Assembly: GCF_017303275.1 (NCBI RefSeq)
Contig: NZ_JAFKOJ010000001.1
Coordinates: 744,001-808,000, forward strand
DNA from: Bacillus sp. NTK034
GTDB lineage: Bacteria; Bacillota; Bacilli; Bacillales; Cytobacillaceae
Direction of reading: 5' to 3'
DNA length: 64,000 nt
Shown: positions 10,673 to 21,035 of the stretch, piece by piece
How the letters are laid out: the number at the start of each line of letters is the position of its first letter
Numbering within the stretch: position 1 is the first letter of the stretch
Made by a program: the position numbers and the translations under genes
The notes under the pieces: generated by a model
The model's database searches: none
Told to the model about the DNA's origin: nothing
The model's input: the letters and a program-made list of their open reading frames with translations, nothing else

Positions 10673-12904
10673 ATGAGTAAAATGCGCGTATATGAATATG
10701 CGAAAAAACATAACATTTCAAGCAAGGATGTTATTACAAAATTAAAAGACATGAATATAGAGGTTTCAAATCATATGACTACAATTGAGCCGGCTGCAGT
10801 CCAGAAACTTGACGGAATCTTTATCAAGAATGACAGCCAGTCTCAAAAACAGAGCAAACCTCAAAGCCAGCAAAAACCGCAAGGGAATCAAAAACCGGCT
10901 TCAAATAATAGTGCTGTCAACACAACAGCTCCTAAAAGCAAGCCTCAGAATAAACCAGGCGAAAACAGAAACCAGGGACAGGGCAGCCAGTCCGGCAAAA
11001 GCTTCTCCGGAAATAACCGGGGCAATAGCAACAATAGAAACAATAATAACAACAACCGAAACAATAACCGAAACAACAATAAGAATAAAAATAACAAAGG
11101 CAAACAGCAGCAGCAGACTCATGTGGCCCCAGCTCCTAAAAAGGTGAAGGAGCTTCCTTCAAAAATTACTTTCAGCGAATCACTGACTGTAGCGGAACTG
11201 GCAAAGAAGCTGCACCGCGAACCTTCTGAAATCATTAAAAAGCTATTCATGCTGGGTGTTATGGCAACAATTAACCAGGATCTTGACAAAGATGCCATTG
11301 AGCTGATTGCAGGTGAATACGGTGTGGAAGTAGAAGAAGAGATACTGGTTGATACAACTGATCTTGAAGTATACTTCACAGAAGAAGAAAATGCAGAACT
11401 AGTGGAACGTCCATCTGTTGTAACCATCATGGGACACGTTGACCATGGTAAAACAACATTGCTTGACTCCATCCGCAACACGAAAGTAACAGCAGGAGAA
11501 GCAGGCGGTATCACTCAGCATATCGGAGCTTATCAAGTTGAAGAAAACGGCAAAAAGATTACTTTCCTTGATACTCCTGGACACGCTGCGTTCACGACAA
11601 TGCGTGCCCGCGGTGCGAAAATTACCGATATTACAATTCTCGTTGTTGCAGCAGATGACGGTGTAATGCCGCAAACGGTTGAAGCAATCAACCATGCAAA
11701 AGCAGCAGAAGTGCCAATCATTGTGGCTGTTAACAAAATGGATAAGGAAGCAGCAAATCCTGACCGTGTTATGCAGGAATTGACTGAACATGGCTTGGTT
11801 CCAGAGGCATGGGGCGGTGACACAATCTTTGTTCCAATCTCAGCTATTAAAGGCGATGGAATTGATGAACTGCTTGAAATGATTCTTCTTGTAGGTGAAG
11901 TGGAAGAATACAAAGCAAATCCTGACCGCAATGCCGTTGGTACTGTTATTGAAGCACAGCTTGACAAAGGACGTGGTTCAGTTGCGACTCTCCTTGTGCA
12001 AAATGGTACATTGAAGGTAGGAGATCCTATCGTTGTCGGTAACTCATTTGGACGTGTACGTGCTATGGTTAATGATCTTGGCCGCCGTGTGAAAACTGCT
12101 GGACCTTCAACACCTGTTGAAATAACAGGTCTTAACGATGTTCCTCAAGCTGGTGACCGCTTCGCTGTCCTTGATGATGAAAAGACAGCCCGCCAAATTG
12201 GTGAAGCTCGTGCCCAGCAGGCATTGCAGGCCCAAAGAAACGAAAAGACAAGAGTAAGTCTGGATAACTTGTTTGAACATATGAAACAAGGGGAAATGAA
12301 AGACTTAAACATCGTTGTTAAAGCGGACGTCCAAGGTTCAGCGGAGGCATTAACTGCTGCGCTTCATAAAATTGATGTAGAAGGTGTTAATGTTCGTATC
12401 CTTCATACAGGTGTCGGTGCCATAAATGAGTCTGACATCACTTTAGCTGCAGCTTTCAATGCCATTGTAATAGGATTCAATGTCCGTCCTGACAATAATG
12501 CCAAACGGGCAGCAGATGCAGAAAATGTTGACATCCGTTTGCACCGCATTATCTACAAAGTAATCGAGGAAATTGAATTGGCGATGCAGGGTATGCTTGA
12601 TCCTGAGTTCGAAGAAAAAATCATCGGCCAGGCTGAAGTACGCCAGACGTTCAAAGTTTCCAAAATCGGTACAATTGCAGGCTCGTATGTTACAGACGGA
12701 AAAATCACTCGTGATAGCGGTGTCCGCTTAATCCGCGATGGAGTTGTTATTTTTGAAGGGGAAGTTGACGCTCTAAAGCGATTCAAAGATGACGCTAAAG
12801 AAGTAGCCCAAGGCTATGAGTGTGGTATTACCATCAAAAACTTCAATGACGTTAAAGAAGGCGACGTTATCGAAGCATATATTATGGAAGAAGTGGAACG
12901 TTAA
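10673..12904 (+). CDS. infB: Translation initiation factor IF-2
   Basis: GTPase that delivers fMet-tRNA to the 30S subunit and drives 50S joining. The 743-residue protein has an N-terminal IF2_N helix ([18 protein letters not shown]), a disordered Gln/Asn/Lys-rich linker at about residues 55-150 with long Asn runs, a second IF2_N region, and the G domain starting near residue 250 (GHVDHGKT G1, DTPGHAAF G3, NKMDK G4). Domains II, III and the fMet-tRNA binding C2 barrel follow. The low-complexity linker is normal for the family but compositionally extreme here. The final TAA overlaps the ylxP ATG by one base. Confidence 0.97.
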   Translation: MSKMRVYEYAKKHNISSKDVITKLKDMNIEVSNHMTTIEPAAVQKLDGIFIKNDSQSQKQSKPQSQQKPQGNQKPASNNSAVNTTAPKSKPQNKPGENRNQGQGSQSGKSFSGNNRGNSNNRNNNNNNRNNNRNNNKNKNNKGKQQQQTHVAPAPKKVKELPSKITFSESLTVAELAKKLHREPSEIIKKLFMLGVMATINQDLDKDAIELIAGEYGVEVEEEILVDTTDLEVYFTEEENAELVERPSVVTIMGHVDHGKTTLLDSIRNTKVTAGEAGGITQHIGAYQVEENGKKITFLDTPGHAAFTTMRARGAKITDITILVVAADDGVMPQTVEAINHAKAAEVPIIVAVNKMDKEAANPDRVMQELTEHGLVPEAWGGDTIFVPISAIKGDGIDELLEMILLVGEVEEYKANPDRNAVGTVIEAQLDKGRGSVATLLVQNGTLKVGDPIVVGNSFGRVRAMVNDLGRRVKTAGPSTPVEITGLNDVPQAGDRFAVLDDEKTARQIGEARAQQALQAQRNEKTRVSLDNLFEHMKQGEMKDLNIVVKADVQGSAEALTAALHKIDVEGVNVRILHTGVGAINESDITLAAAFNAIVIGFNVRPDNNAKRAADAENVDIRLHRIIYKVIEEIELAMQGMLDPEFEEKIIGQAEVRQTFKVSKIGTIAGSYVTDGKITRDSGVRLIRDGVVIFEGEVDALKRFKDDAKEVAQGYECGITIKNFNDVKEGDVIEAYIMEEVER

Positions 12905-13185
12905 TGATAATTGGGCTTGCAGCCTGTGAATGTATCATTTATGACACACATTCTTTGAAAGAAAAGCGGGCTGTTCTGCAGCGGATTTTAACCCGGCTTA
13001 AGCAAAAATACAATGTATCTGTATCTGAGGTGGACTATCAGGACCTATGGCAGAGGACAAAAATTGCCATAGTGTCCGTTTCGTCTACCCAGGTTTCAAC
13101 GGAACGCGAGCTGCAAAATGCGCTGAAGATGATTGATTCGTTTCCGGAAATTGAACGGACAATTACAGATTTAGAGTGGCTTTAA
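12904..13185 (+). CDS. ylxP: DUF503 family protein YlxP
   Basis: A 93-residue conserved protein of DUF503. Family hallmarks seen are IIGLAACECIIYDTHSLKEKRAVLQRILTR-type N-terminus with the SLKEKR motif and the C-terminal VSSTQVSTERELQNAL helix. It is encoded between infB and rbfA, overlapping infB by one base, in nearly all Bacillus genomes. That context and published ribosome-association data for homologues suggest a late 30S or 70S maturation role, which is inference here. Confidence 0.9.
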   Translation: MIIGLAACECIIYDTHSLKEKRAVLQRILTRLKQKYNVSVSEVDYQDLWQRTKIAIVSVSSTQVSTERELQNALKMIDSFPEIERTITDLEWL

Positions 13186-13201
13186 GAAGAGGTGATATAG
13201 A

Positions 13202-13582
13202 ATGAGCCTTAGAGCAAATCGAGTTGGAGAACAAATGAAAAAAGAACTGGGCGAAATCATCGGCCGGAAAATAAAAGACCCGCGGGTTGGATTTGTAACA
13301 GTCACTGATGTTCAAGTTACTGGGGATCTCCAGCAGGCAACTGTATTTATCTCTGTTCTGGGTGATGAGGAACAAAGGGAAAATACGCTTCGCGGGCTGG
13401 CTAAAGCAAAAGGCTTTATCCGATCTGAAATTGGCCAGAGAATCCGGCTAAGAAAAACGCCGGAAATTCTATTCGAATTTGATGAATCAATTGACTACGG
13501 AAACCGTATAGAATCATTGCTCCATCAAATTCAGGACGAAGGCCGTTCCAAAGATGAGGAACGCACCAAAGAAGAAGATTAA
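13202..13582 (+). CDS. rbfA: Ribosome-binding factor A
   Basis: A 126-residue KH-like cold-shock factor that binds immature 30S subunits and acts on the 5' end helix of 16S rRNA. The motif [17 protein letters not shown] N-terminus is seen as [17 protein letters not shown], with [12 protein letters not shown] and the [21 protein letters not shown] block. ATG 13202 follows AAGAGGTG. The tail is charged ([11 protein letters not shown]). The stop codon abuts a strong terminator, so the upstream operon may largely end here. Confidence 0.95.
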   Translation: MSLRANRVGEQMKKELGEIIGRKIKDPRVGFVTVTDVQVTGDLQQATVFISVLGDEEQRENTLRGLAKAKGFIRSEIGQRIRLRKTPEILFEFDESIDYGNRIESLLHQIQDEGRSKDEERTKEED

Positions 13583-13585
13583 TGG

Positions 13586-13617
13586 AATGGATAGACAATT
13601 TGTCTATCCATTTTTTT
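13586..13617 (+). terminator. Intrinsic terminator between rbfA and truB
   Basis: A perfect 13-bp inverted repeat (13586-13598 with 13600-13612, so a few inner pairs must open to make the loop) runs into seven or more T. It starts four bases after the rbfA stop. Confidence 0.85.
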
Positions 13618-13647
13618 CTAATTACAAAAGACAAGGTGGTATTTAAT

Positions 13648-14565
13648 ATGGAAGGAATTTTACCGCTTTTCAAACCAAAAGGAATGACATCCCATGATTG
13701 TGTCTTCAGGCTGCGGAAAATTTTGCGGATGAAAAAAATCGGCCATACAGGCACACTTGATCCTGACGTAACTGGGGTACTCCCAATCTGTCTCGGCAGA
13801 GCGACAAAGGTGGCTGAATACATAACAGATGCAGGAAAGTCCTATGAGGGAGAAGTCACAATAGGATTTTCTACGACAACAGAAGATGCCTCCGGAGAAG
13901 TCGTGGAGAGAAAAGATGTTGCAGCACCTATTTCCAGACATCAGATATTGGAAGTTCTTCGAAGCCTGACCGGGGAAATTACGCAGACACCTCCTATGTA
14001 TTCAGCAGTAAAAGTGAATGGAAAACGCCTCTATGAATATGCAAGAAAGGGAATAGAAGTGGAACGGCCGTCCAGGAAAGTTACTATTTACTCTATCGAA
14101 CTGCTCGATGACAGAGAAATGTTTGAGGGTGAGAATATTACCTTTCGTTTCCGTGTAGCCTGCAGCAAAGGAACATATATCCGAACGCTTGCTGTCATGA
14201 TTGGGAGTGAACTGGGATACCCCGCCCATATGTCCGAGCTGGTTAGAATCCAGTCTGCCTCATTGACAATTGATGACTGTCTGACTTTTGATGAAATAGA
14301 AGACAGAGCAGAGAAGGGGACAATAGCCGAGGTTCTCCGACCTATGGAAGCTGCGCTTTCTCATTTGCCGAAATTTCAAATAAGTGATAAAGTAGCAGAG
14401 AAAGTAAAAAATGGGGCTGTATTAACTATCCCTGATCATTTACTCGACACCAAGGGCCCAATCGCATTGGAAGCAATGGAAGGCCTTGTTCTGGCGATTT
14501 ATGAGCATCACCCCAGCAAACCTGGGTTAATGAAGCCAGTAAAGGTGTTAAGGAATGATCAATAA
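13648..14565 (+). CDS. truB: tRNA pseudouridine(55) synthase TruB
   Basis: Makes the universal pseudouridine 55 in the tRNA T-loop and acts as a tRNA chaperone. The product is 305 residues from ATG 13648, which follows AAGGTGG; codons from 13582 overlap the terminator and are not expected to be translated. The catalytic aspartate is in GTLDPDVTGVLP (D38), with the family's KPKGMTSHD, PPMYSAVKVNGKRLYEYARKG and CSKGTYIRTL blocks. It lies between rbfA and ribF as in other Bacillus species, but here beyond a terminator. Confidence 0.95.
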   Translation: MEGILPLFKPKGMTSHDCVFRLRKILRMKKIGHTGTLDPDVTGVLPICLGRATKVAEYITDAGKSYEGEVTIGFSTTTEDASGEVVERKDVAAPISRHQILEVLRSLTGEITQTPPMYSAVKVNGKRLYEYARKGIEVERPSRKVTIYSIELLDDREMFEGENITFRFRVACSKGTYIRTLAVMIGSELGYPAHMSELVRIQSASLTIDDCLTFDEIEDRAEKGTIAEVLRPMEAALSHLPKFQISDKVAEKVKNGAVLTIPDHLLDTKGPIALEAMEGLVLAIYEHHPSKPGLMKPVKVLRNDQ

Positions 14566-14631
14566 GCACTCGTTATAAAGCTGTGCATTTTTATAGGTCC
14601 AGGCTCTGTAGAGAAAAGGTGAATTAATAAT

Positions 14632-15582
14632 ATGGAAGTTATTCATATACATCATCCCCATCGATTGGATAGAACCGGCATGCCTGAACTGGCAATAGCA
14701 CTTGGATATTTTGATGGTGTTCATTTGGGTCATCAGAAAGTCATCCGTGAAGCAAAATCTATAGCTGAACAAAAAGGATTAAAAAGTGCTGTTATGACAT
14801 TTGACCCGCATCCATCGGTTGTTCTGGGGAAAAGCGTTCAGCATGTGGAGTATATTACTCCTATTGAGGATAAAATTGCTATCATAGCGGATCTAGGCAT
14901 CGATTATTTGTTTATCATCAATTTTACAAGGGAATTTGCAAACCTTCTTCCCCAGGAGTTTGTTGATCAATACCTGATTGGTCTTAATGCAAAGCATGTC
15001 GTAGCAGGCTTTGATTATTCCTACGGGCGGATGGGACGCGGCACAATGGAAACGCTGTTGTTCCATTCCAGAGATCAATTTGATTATTCGGTTGTTGCAA
15101 AGCTTGAAAAAGAAGACGAAAAAATCAGCTCTACGTTAATAAGGAAATACATCCGGGAAGGGAAAACAGCTGAGCTTCCCGACCTTTTAGGGAGATTTTA
15201 TAAAACATCAGGAACCGTTATCCATGGTGATAAGAGAGGCCGTACAATCGGCTTTCCAACTGCGAACGTGGATGTTTCGGATGACTGCATCATTCCTCCG
15301 CCAGGTGTATATGCTGTGAGATTCTTAGTAGATGGCAGCTGGTATGAAGGTGTATGCAATGTTGGCTACAAACCTACCTTTAATAAGGAAAAAGGGGACA
15401 GGCCATCGGTTGAAGTCCATATTTTTGATTTCTCTTCAGATATTTATGGCAGGAAAGTTACGGTTGAATGGCATAGACATCTTAGAAGTGAAAGGAAATT
15501 TGCTGGCGTTCAGGATTTAATCGCCCAAATTGAGAAGGATAAACAGCAGACTGAGCAATATTTTGAGAAAAACAGGGTTTAG
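14632..15582 (+). CDS. ribF: Bifunctional riboflavin kinase / FAD synthetase
   Basis: Converts riboflavin to FMN and FMN to FAD. The 316-residue protein has the N-terminal nucleotidyltransferase domain (GYFDGVHLGHQKVI, then FDPHPSVVL and GFDYSYGRMGRG) and the C-terminal kinase domain from about residue 185 (HGDKRGRTIGFPTANV with the PTAN motif). Start ATG 14632 follows AAAAGGTG. It is the last gene before rpsO; a promoter for rpsO overlaps its stop codon. No FMN riboswitch is needed or seen here. Confidence 0.95.
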   Translation: MEVIHIHHPHRLDRTGMPELAIALGYFDGVHLGHQKVIREAKSIAEQKGLKSAVMTFDPHPSVVLGKSVQHVEYITPIEDKIAIIADLGIDYLFIINFTREFANLLPQEFVDQYLIGLNAKHVVAGFDYSYGRMGRGTMETLLFHSRDQFDYSVVAKLEKEDEKISSTLIRKYIREGKTAELPDLLGRFYKTSGTVIHGDKRGRTIGFPTANVDVSDDCIIPPPGVYAVRFLVDGSWYEGVCNVGYKPTFNKEKGDRPSVEVHIFDFSSDIYGRKVTVEWHRHLRSERKFAGVQDLIAQIEKDKQQTEQYFEKNRV

Positions 15583-15584
15583 CC

Positions 15585-15613
15585 TTGCTTTTTGTCATAA
15601 AAAGTTGTATTCT
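15585..15613 (+). promoter_or_regulatory. SigA-type promoter of rpsO
   Basis: TTGCTT at 15585-15590, 17-base spacer, TATTCT at 15608-15613. It begins at the very end of ribF and would give an rpsO leader of about 85 bases. Confidence 0.65.
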
Positions 15614-15619
15614 AAGTAA

Positions 15620-15974
<355 letters not shown>

Positions 15975-15981
15975 TCAACAG

Positions 15982-16006
15982 AAGCGGGATTTTTTCCCGC
16001 TTTTTT
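15982..16006 (+). terminator. Intrinsic terminator of rpsO
   Basis: AAGCGGGA pairs with TCCCGCTT and is followed by six T. Confidence 0.85.
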
Positions 16007-16066
16007 ATTAGCTTTAAAAACTTGAATTTTGTTCCTAATCATGTACATACATAAGTTATTCTTATT

Positions 16067-16095
16067 TTAGCAAACAGAAAAATTGTGCATACTAT
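16067..16095 (+). promoter_or_regulatory. Candidate SigA promoter of pnp
   Basis: TTAGCA at 16067-16072, 17-base spacer, TACTAT at 16090-16095. The -35 is weak. It would give a leader of about 190 bases. Confidence 0.45.
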
Positions 16096-16102
16096 AAGAT
16101 GC

Positions 16103-16292
16103 CTAATTTTATTATGATTAAAGAGCATTTCATGCTTTTATATAAAACTGGACTGCTGGCAATGCAGAGCTCTTAAGCCTCTGCTGCTGTCATGGCAGGA
16201 TTATCTGCAGCTTATGCAGGATAAACAACAATTGGAACGGACCAGGCAGAACTGACGCCTGTCCTTAAGTGAAAGCAGAGAGGGGTACAAAT
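16103..16292 (+). promoter_or_regulatory. Structured pnp leader
   Basis: Three consecutive hairpins can be drawn: GCAGAG/CTCTGC (16164-16184), CTGCA/TGCAG (16205-16219) and GGAC-AGGC with GCCT-GTCC (16239-16264), the last about 28 bases before the start codon. Together with the promoter this fills the 318-base gap between rpsO and pnp. In enterobacteria PNPase controls its own mRNA through a leader stem; a similar role here is only suggested. Confidence 0.45.
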
Positions 16293-18413
16293 ATGGGACA
16301 AGATAAACATGTCTACAGCCTTGAGTGGGCTGGGCGCAAATTGACCGTTGAGATTGGCCAGCTGGCTAAACAGGCTAACGGTGCGGTTTTAGTGCGCTAT
16401 GGCGATACTGTAGTATTAAGTACTGCTACAGCATCAAAAGAACCAAAAAATCTGGATTTTTTTCCGCTGACAGTTAACTATGAAGAACGTTTATATGCTG
16501 TTGGTAAGATTCCGGGCGGTTTTATTAAGAGAGAGGGCCGTCCAAGTGAAAAAGCAATTTTGGCCAGCCGATTGATTGACAGGCCAATCCGTCCATTATT
16601 CGCTGACGGTTTCAGAAATGATGTACAGGTTGTAAGCATGGTGATGAGTGTGGATCAAAACTGCTCATCTGAAATGGCTGCAATGTTTGGGTCATCTTTA
16701 GCCCTTTCTGTGTCGGATATCCCATTCGGCGGTCCGATTGCAGGGGTCAGCGTAGGGCGCATTGATGGAGAATTCATCATTAATCCATCTGTGGATCAGG
16801 CTGAGAAGAGCGATATCAGCCTTGTTGTAGCCGGTACAAAAGACGCGATTAACATGGTAGAAGCAGGTGCAGATGAAGTGCCTGAAGAAACAATGCTTGA
16901 AGCGATTATGTTTGGCCATGAGGAAATCAAGCGCCTTATTGCTTTCCAGGAAGAAATAGCATCAGAAATCGGCAAAGAGAAAATGGAAGTTGTCTTATAC
17001 CAGGTTGACCAGGACCTTGAGGCTGAAGTTCGCGGCATCTGTGAGAAAGAAATGATTCAAGCAATTCAGGTGCAGGAGAAGCATGCCCGTGAAGCTGCCA
17101 TTAAAGCAGTTAAAGAAGAAATTACAGCTAAATATGAAGGTGAAGAAGCAGACGAAGACAAGCTGAAGCAAATCAGGCAGATCCTTGATAAAATTGTTAA
17201 AGCTGAAGTGCGACGTCTTATCACAGAAGATAAAGTTCGCCCGGATGGACGTGGATTGGATGTTATCCGCCCGCTATCATCAGAGGTAGGCATTCTTCCG
17301 CGCACACATGGTTCAGGTTTATTTACACGCGGACAAACTCAGGCTCTGAGCATTTGTACCTTAGGAGCTCTTGGCGATGTACAGATTCTTGATGGGCTGG
17401 GAATTGAAGAAGAAAAAAGATTCATGCACCACTACAATTTCCCTAACTTCAGTGTAGGTGAAACTGGACCAATCAGAGGGCCAGGACGCCGCGAAATCGG
17501 GCATGGAGCTCTTGGAGAACGTGCTCTTGAGCCTATTATTCCATCTGAAAAGGACTTCCCTTATACAATGCGCCTTGTATCTGAGGTATTGGAATCAAAT
17601 GGTTCAACATCACAGGCAAGTATTTGTGCAAGTACTTTGGCTATGATGGATGCCGGTGTGCCTATTAAAGCGCCAGTTGCCGGTATAGCAATGGGTCTTA
17701 TTAAATCAGGCGAGCATTATTCAATTCTGACTGACATTCAGGGTATGGAAGACCACCTGGGTGACATGGACTTCAAAGTGGCGGGTACTTCCAAGGGTGT
17801 TACTGCTCTCCAAATGGATATTAAAATTGAAGGCTTGTCACGTGAGATTCTTGAGGAAGCATTGCAGCAGGCGAAGAAAGGCCGCATGCAGATACTTGAT
17901 TCCATGCTTAGCACTATTGGGCAGCCAAGAAAAGAGCTGTCTGAATATGCTCCTAAGATTCTGATGATGTCAATCAACCCTGATAAAATCCGTGATGTTA
18001 TTGGGCCAAGCGGAAAGCAGATCAATAAGATCATTGAAGAAACAGGCGTTAAGATTGATATCGAACAGGATGGAACAGTATTCATCTCATCAGTAGATGA
18101 AGAGATGAATCAAAAAGCGAAGAAGATTATAGAAGATATCGTACGTGAAGTAGAAGTTGGACAAATGTATCTTGGCAAGGTGAAACGAATTGAGAAATTC
18201 GGTGCATTTGTTGAAATCTTCTCCGGTAAAGATGGATTGGTTCACATTTCTGAACTTGCTGAAGAGCGTGTAGGGAAAGTGGAAGATGTTGTATCCATCG
18301 GTGACGAACTTCTAGTAAAAGTTACTGAAATCGATAAGCAAGGCCGCGTAAACCTTTCCCGCAAAGCCGTTTTGCGTGAACAGCGTGAGCAAAAGGAAAA
18401 AGCACAGCAATAA
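16293..18413 (+). CDS. pnp: Polynucleotide phosphorylase
   Basis: Phosphorolytic 3'-5' exoribonuclease, the main mRNA-decay exonuclease of Bacillus and a partner of RNase Y. The 706-residue product (B. subtilis 705) has two RNase PH domains separated by an all-helical domain, then KH ([20 protein letters not shown], about residue 560) and S1 ([21 protein letters not shown]) RNA-binding domains. ATG 16293 follows GAGAGGGG; in-frame codons upstream belong to the structured leader. It ends before a strong terminator. Confidence 0.97.
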   Translation: MGQDKHVYSLEWAGRKLTVEIGQLAKQANGAVLVRYGDTVVLSTATASKEPKNLDFFPLTVNYEERLYAVGKIPGGFIKREGRPSEKAILASRLIDRPIRPLFADGFRNDVQVVSMVMSVDQNCSSEMAAMFGSSLALSVSDIPFGGPIAGVSVGRIDGEFIINPSVDQAEKSDISLVVAGTKDAINMVEAGADEVPEETMLEAIMFGHEEIKRLIAFQEEIASEIGKEKMEVVLYQVDQDLEAEVRGICEKEMIQAIQVQEKHAREAAIKAVKEEITAKYEGEEADEDKLKQIRQILDKIVKAEVRRLITEDKVRPDGRGLDVIRPLSSEVGILPRTHGSGLFTRGQTQALSICTLGALGDVQILDGLGIEEEKRFMHHYNFPNFSVGETGPIRGPGRREIGHGALGERALEPIIPSEKDFPYTMRLVSEVLESNGSTSQASICASTLAMMDAGVPIKAPVAGIAMGLIKSGEHYSILTDIQGMEDHLGDMDFKVAGTSKGVTALQMDIKIEGLSREILEEALQQAKKGRMQILDSMLSTIGQPRKELSEYAPKILMMSINPDKIRDVIGPSGKQINKIIEETGVKIDIEQDGTVFISSVDEEMNQKAKKIIEDIVREVEVGQMYLGKVKRIEKFGAFVEIFSGKDGLVHISELAEERVGKVEDVVSIGDELLVKVTEIDKQGRVNLSRKAVLREQREQKEKAQQ

Positions 18414-18462
18414 TACTAACCTCTATTTAGGAGAGAAGCATTTTGCGGGGCGAAATTTCCTG

Positions 18463-18487
18463 AAAGCCAGGGGAAACCCTGGCTTTT
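18463..18487 (+). terminator. Intrinsic terminator of pnp
   Basis: AAAGCCAGGG and CCCTGGCTTT pair perfectly across a GAAA tetraloop and run into T's. Confidence 0.92.
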
Positions 18488-18598
18488 TACATATATGAAT
18501 ATCCATGGGCGTTTGCCCTATACAACATACCTTTGTAATACGCTTCCGTTCTACCTTGTCCCTTTGAATCATACTATGAATTGAAGGAGGCATGAAGA

Positions 18599-19615
18599 AT
18601 GAGAAAGTTTATCCATATTGCTATCATGTTTGTTATGGCACTTGCTTTTATCAATAATCCTTTTACTGATCAGTATGTATCAGGCCTCAAACAGGAGACA
18701 GGAGCCGTAACGGTTTCCAAGGCTAAGGATTCACTTTATGAAGAGATTACAGCAAAAAAAGAGGAATACAGCATTCCTGCACAGGATGCTAAAATAGACC
18801 GTGTATGGAAAGCCATTCCAGGGCTTAACGGAATTGAAATAGATGTTGAGGCATCTTATAGAAAGATGAAATCAGAGAATGAGTTCAATGAAGATAAACT
18901 TGTATTTAAACAAATTGAACCGAAGGTGAAGTTAAAGGACCTCCCACCGTCACCTGTATATAAAGGCCATCCTGATAAACCGATGGTCAGTTTCATTATT
19001 AATGTGGCATGGGGAAATGAATATTTGTCAGGTATGCTGGCTACTTTAAAGGAACATAATGTGTCAGCAAGTTTTTTCCTTGAAGGAAGATGGGTAAAGA
19101 ATAATCCGGAACTTGCCAGAATGATTATAGATGCTGGACATGAAGTGGGCAACCATTCGTATACTCATCCGGATATGAAAGTGATTTCTTCTGCAAAGAC
19201 AAGGGAAGAAATCCAAAAGACAAATGATGTGATCGAAGCCACGATGGATGAAAGGCTGAATAAGCCCATTACTTGGTTTGCTCCTCCCAGCGGCAGCTAT
19301 AGGGATGAAACAGTGAAGATTGCTGCTGAGAAGAACCTCGGCACCGTTATGTGGACTGTTGATACAGTGGATTGGAAAAAGCCACCCCCTGATGTCCTGA
19401 TAAATAGGGTGTTATCAAAGGTCCATAATGGAGCACTGATTCTGATGCACCCTACTGAATCCACCGAAAAATCACTCGATAGACTTATAACAGGTCTTAA
19501 GCAGAAGAACCTGCAGATTGGAACAGTATCTGAATTGTTAAGCGAGAAGAGAATCCAGAATCGGGAAAATAATAATCAGGATTTTGGAAAAAATAACAAT
19601 AATAATATAAACTAA
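18599..19615 (+). CDS. ylxY: Polysaccharide deacetylase-like protein YlxY
   Basis: A 338-residue exported NodB-fold protein. Residues 1-20 are a hydrophobic signal/anchor (KFIHIAIMFVMALAF) and the NodB domain spans about 125-315. Motif 2 is intact (HSYTHP), but the position of the catalytic motif 1 (usually TFDDG) reads INVAWGNEY, so the metal-binding Asp pair is missing. I recall the B. subtilis protein sharing this feature. It may have lost deacetylase activity or use other residues. The Asn-rich C-terminus is low complexity. It lies between pnp and mlpA as in B. subtilis, with a GAAGGAGG ribosome site. Confidence 0.88.
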   Translation: MRKFIHIAIMFVMALAFINNPFTDQYVSGLKQETGAVTVSKAKDSLYEEITAKKEEYSIPAQDAKIDRVWKAIPGLNGIEIDVEASYRKMKSENEFNEDKLVFKQIEPKVKLKDLPPSPVYKGHPDKPMVSFIINVAWGNEYLSGMLATLKEHNVSASFFLEGRWVKNNPELARMIIDAGHEVGNHSYTHPDMKVISSAKTREEIQKTNDVIEATMDERLNKPITWFAPPSGSYRDETVKIAAEKNLGTVMWTVDTVDWKKPPPDVLINRVLSKVHNGALILMHPTESTEKSLDRLITGLKQKNLQIGTVSELLSEKRIQNRENNNQDFGKNNNNNIN

Positions 19616-19657
19616 TGGAAGCATATGTCATTGGGTTTCAGAACAGGAGGAATTTAT

Positions 19658-20893
19658 TTGATAAAGAAATATACATGCCAAAACGGAGTAAGAGTCGTTC
19701 TAGAAAACATTCCAACCGTCCGTTCTGTTGCGATCGGAGTATGGATCGGAACAGGTTCGCGAAACGAAATTCCTGAAAATAATGGAATCTCTCATTTCCT
19801 CGAGCACATGTTTTTTAAGGGAACGAAAACAAGATCAGCCCGGGAAATTGCCGAAAGCTTTGATAGCATTGGAGGCCAGGTGAACGCCTTCACATCAAAA
19901 GAATATACATGTTACTACGCAAAAGTACTGGATACCCATTCTGACTTTGCTCTTGAAGTGCTTTCTGATATGTTTTTTAACTCCACCTTTGTGGATGAGG
20001 AACTGAATAAAGAAAAGAATGTTGTTTACGAAGAAATCAAAATGTATGAAGACACGCCTGATGATATCGTACATGACCTTTTGAGCAAAGCAATCTATGA
20101 GAACCACTCTCTTGGCTATCCGATCCTTGGCACAGAAGGAACGCTGGCCACGTTCAATGGTGATACATTAAAACAGTATATGCATGAAACATACACACCT
20201 GAAAATGTAGTAATCTCCATTGCCGGAAATATCGAGGAGTCTTTCATCAAGGAAGTAGAAAAATACTTTGGATCCTATGAAGGCGGAAAGAGAGAAAGCT
20301 CTGAGCAGAAGCCTGAATTCCATTCAAACCATCTTGCGCGTAAAAAGGATACTGAGCAGGCACATCTTTGCTTGGGATTCGAAGGATTGCAAGTAGGGCA
20401 TGAGGATATATACAATCTGATTGTTTTAAATAATATATTGGGTGGAAGCATGAGCAGCCGTTTATTCCAGGATGTTAGGGAGCAAAAAGGATTGGCATAT
20501 TCTGTTTTCTCTTATCATTCTGCCTTCCAGGATAGCGGAATAGTGACGCTATACGGCGGAACAGGCGCTAAACAGCTGGACGTCCTGTTTGATACGATTC
20601 AGGAAACCCTTGCTACTCTTAAAAAAGAAGGCATTACAGATAAAGAGCTGAATAACAGTAAGGAACAGCTCAAAGGAAGCTTGATGCTTAGCCTTGAAAG
20701 CACAAACAGCAGGATGAGCCGAAATGGCAAAAACGAACTGCTTCTGGGCCGCCACCGTTCTATGGATGAAATTGTTGAGGAAATCGATGCAGTTTCCATG
20801 CAGGGAGTAAATAACATGGCGAATTCCATTTTCACAGATCAATACTCTGTTGCTTTAATCAGCCCAGAGGGAGAACTTCCAAAAAATCTTTAA
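19658..20893 (+). CDS. mlpA: M16 family zinc protease MlpA (YmxG)
   Basis: A 411-residue pitrilysin-type metalloprotease (B. subtilis 409). The inverted zinc motif HFLEH is at residues 46-50 with the downstream glutamate in the ELNKEKNVVYEEI helix; the second M16 domain follows. In B. subtilis mutants this gene affects protease production and it is also close to mitochondrial processing peptidase subunits in sequence. TTG 19658 follows AGGAGG at good spacing and gives the family N-terminus IKKYTCQNGVRVV; earlier codons in frame overlap that ribosome site. Confidence 0.92.
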   Translation: MIKKYTCQNGVRVVLENIPTVRSVAIGVWIGTGSRNEIPENNGISHFLEHMFFKGTKTRSAREIAESFDSIGGQVNAFTSKEYTCYYAKVLDTHSDFALEVLSDMFFNSTFVDEELNKEKNVVYEEIKMYEDTPDDIVHDLLSKAIYENHSLGYPILGTEGTLATFNGDTLKQYMHETYTPENVVISIAGNIEESFIKEVEKYFGSYEGGKRESSEQKPEFHSNHLARKKDTEQAHLCLGFEGLQVGHEDIYNLIVLNNILGGSMSSRLFQDVREQKGLAYSVFSYHSAFQDSGIVTLYGGTGAKQLDVLFDTIQETLATLKKEGITDKELNNSKEQLKGSLMLSLESTNSRMSRNGKNELLLGRHRSMDEIVEEIDAVSMQGVNNMANSIFTDQYSVALISPEGELPKNL

Positions 20894-20932
20894 TAAATTT
20901 GTTGTGGGCCGTTTGCAAAAGCGGTGGACTAA

Positions 20933-20965
20933 AAACAGCCTGTTTTCCTGCAGGCTGTTTTCTTT
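20933..20965 (+). terminator. Intrinsic terminator of mlpA
   Basis: AACAGCCTG and CAGGCTGTT pair across an eight-base loop with T-rich sequence after it. Confidence 0.85.
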
Positions 20966-21035
20966 TGTCTTGGACTTCTAAAACTACTGGCTGAACGATA
21001 AAAATATAGAGAAAGAGAAAAGAGGAGGGCAGATG

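Noticed and set aside
10785..11147. Overlapping 120-codon frame in infB
   Set aside because: It is produced by the repetitive Asn/Gln/Lys codons of the infB linker; the infB frame is clearly the real one.
18570..18577. CATACTAT resembling a SigE/SigG -10 before ylxY
   Set aside because: The start of transcription would fall inside the ribosome site and no matching -35 was found.
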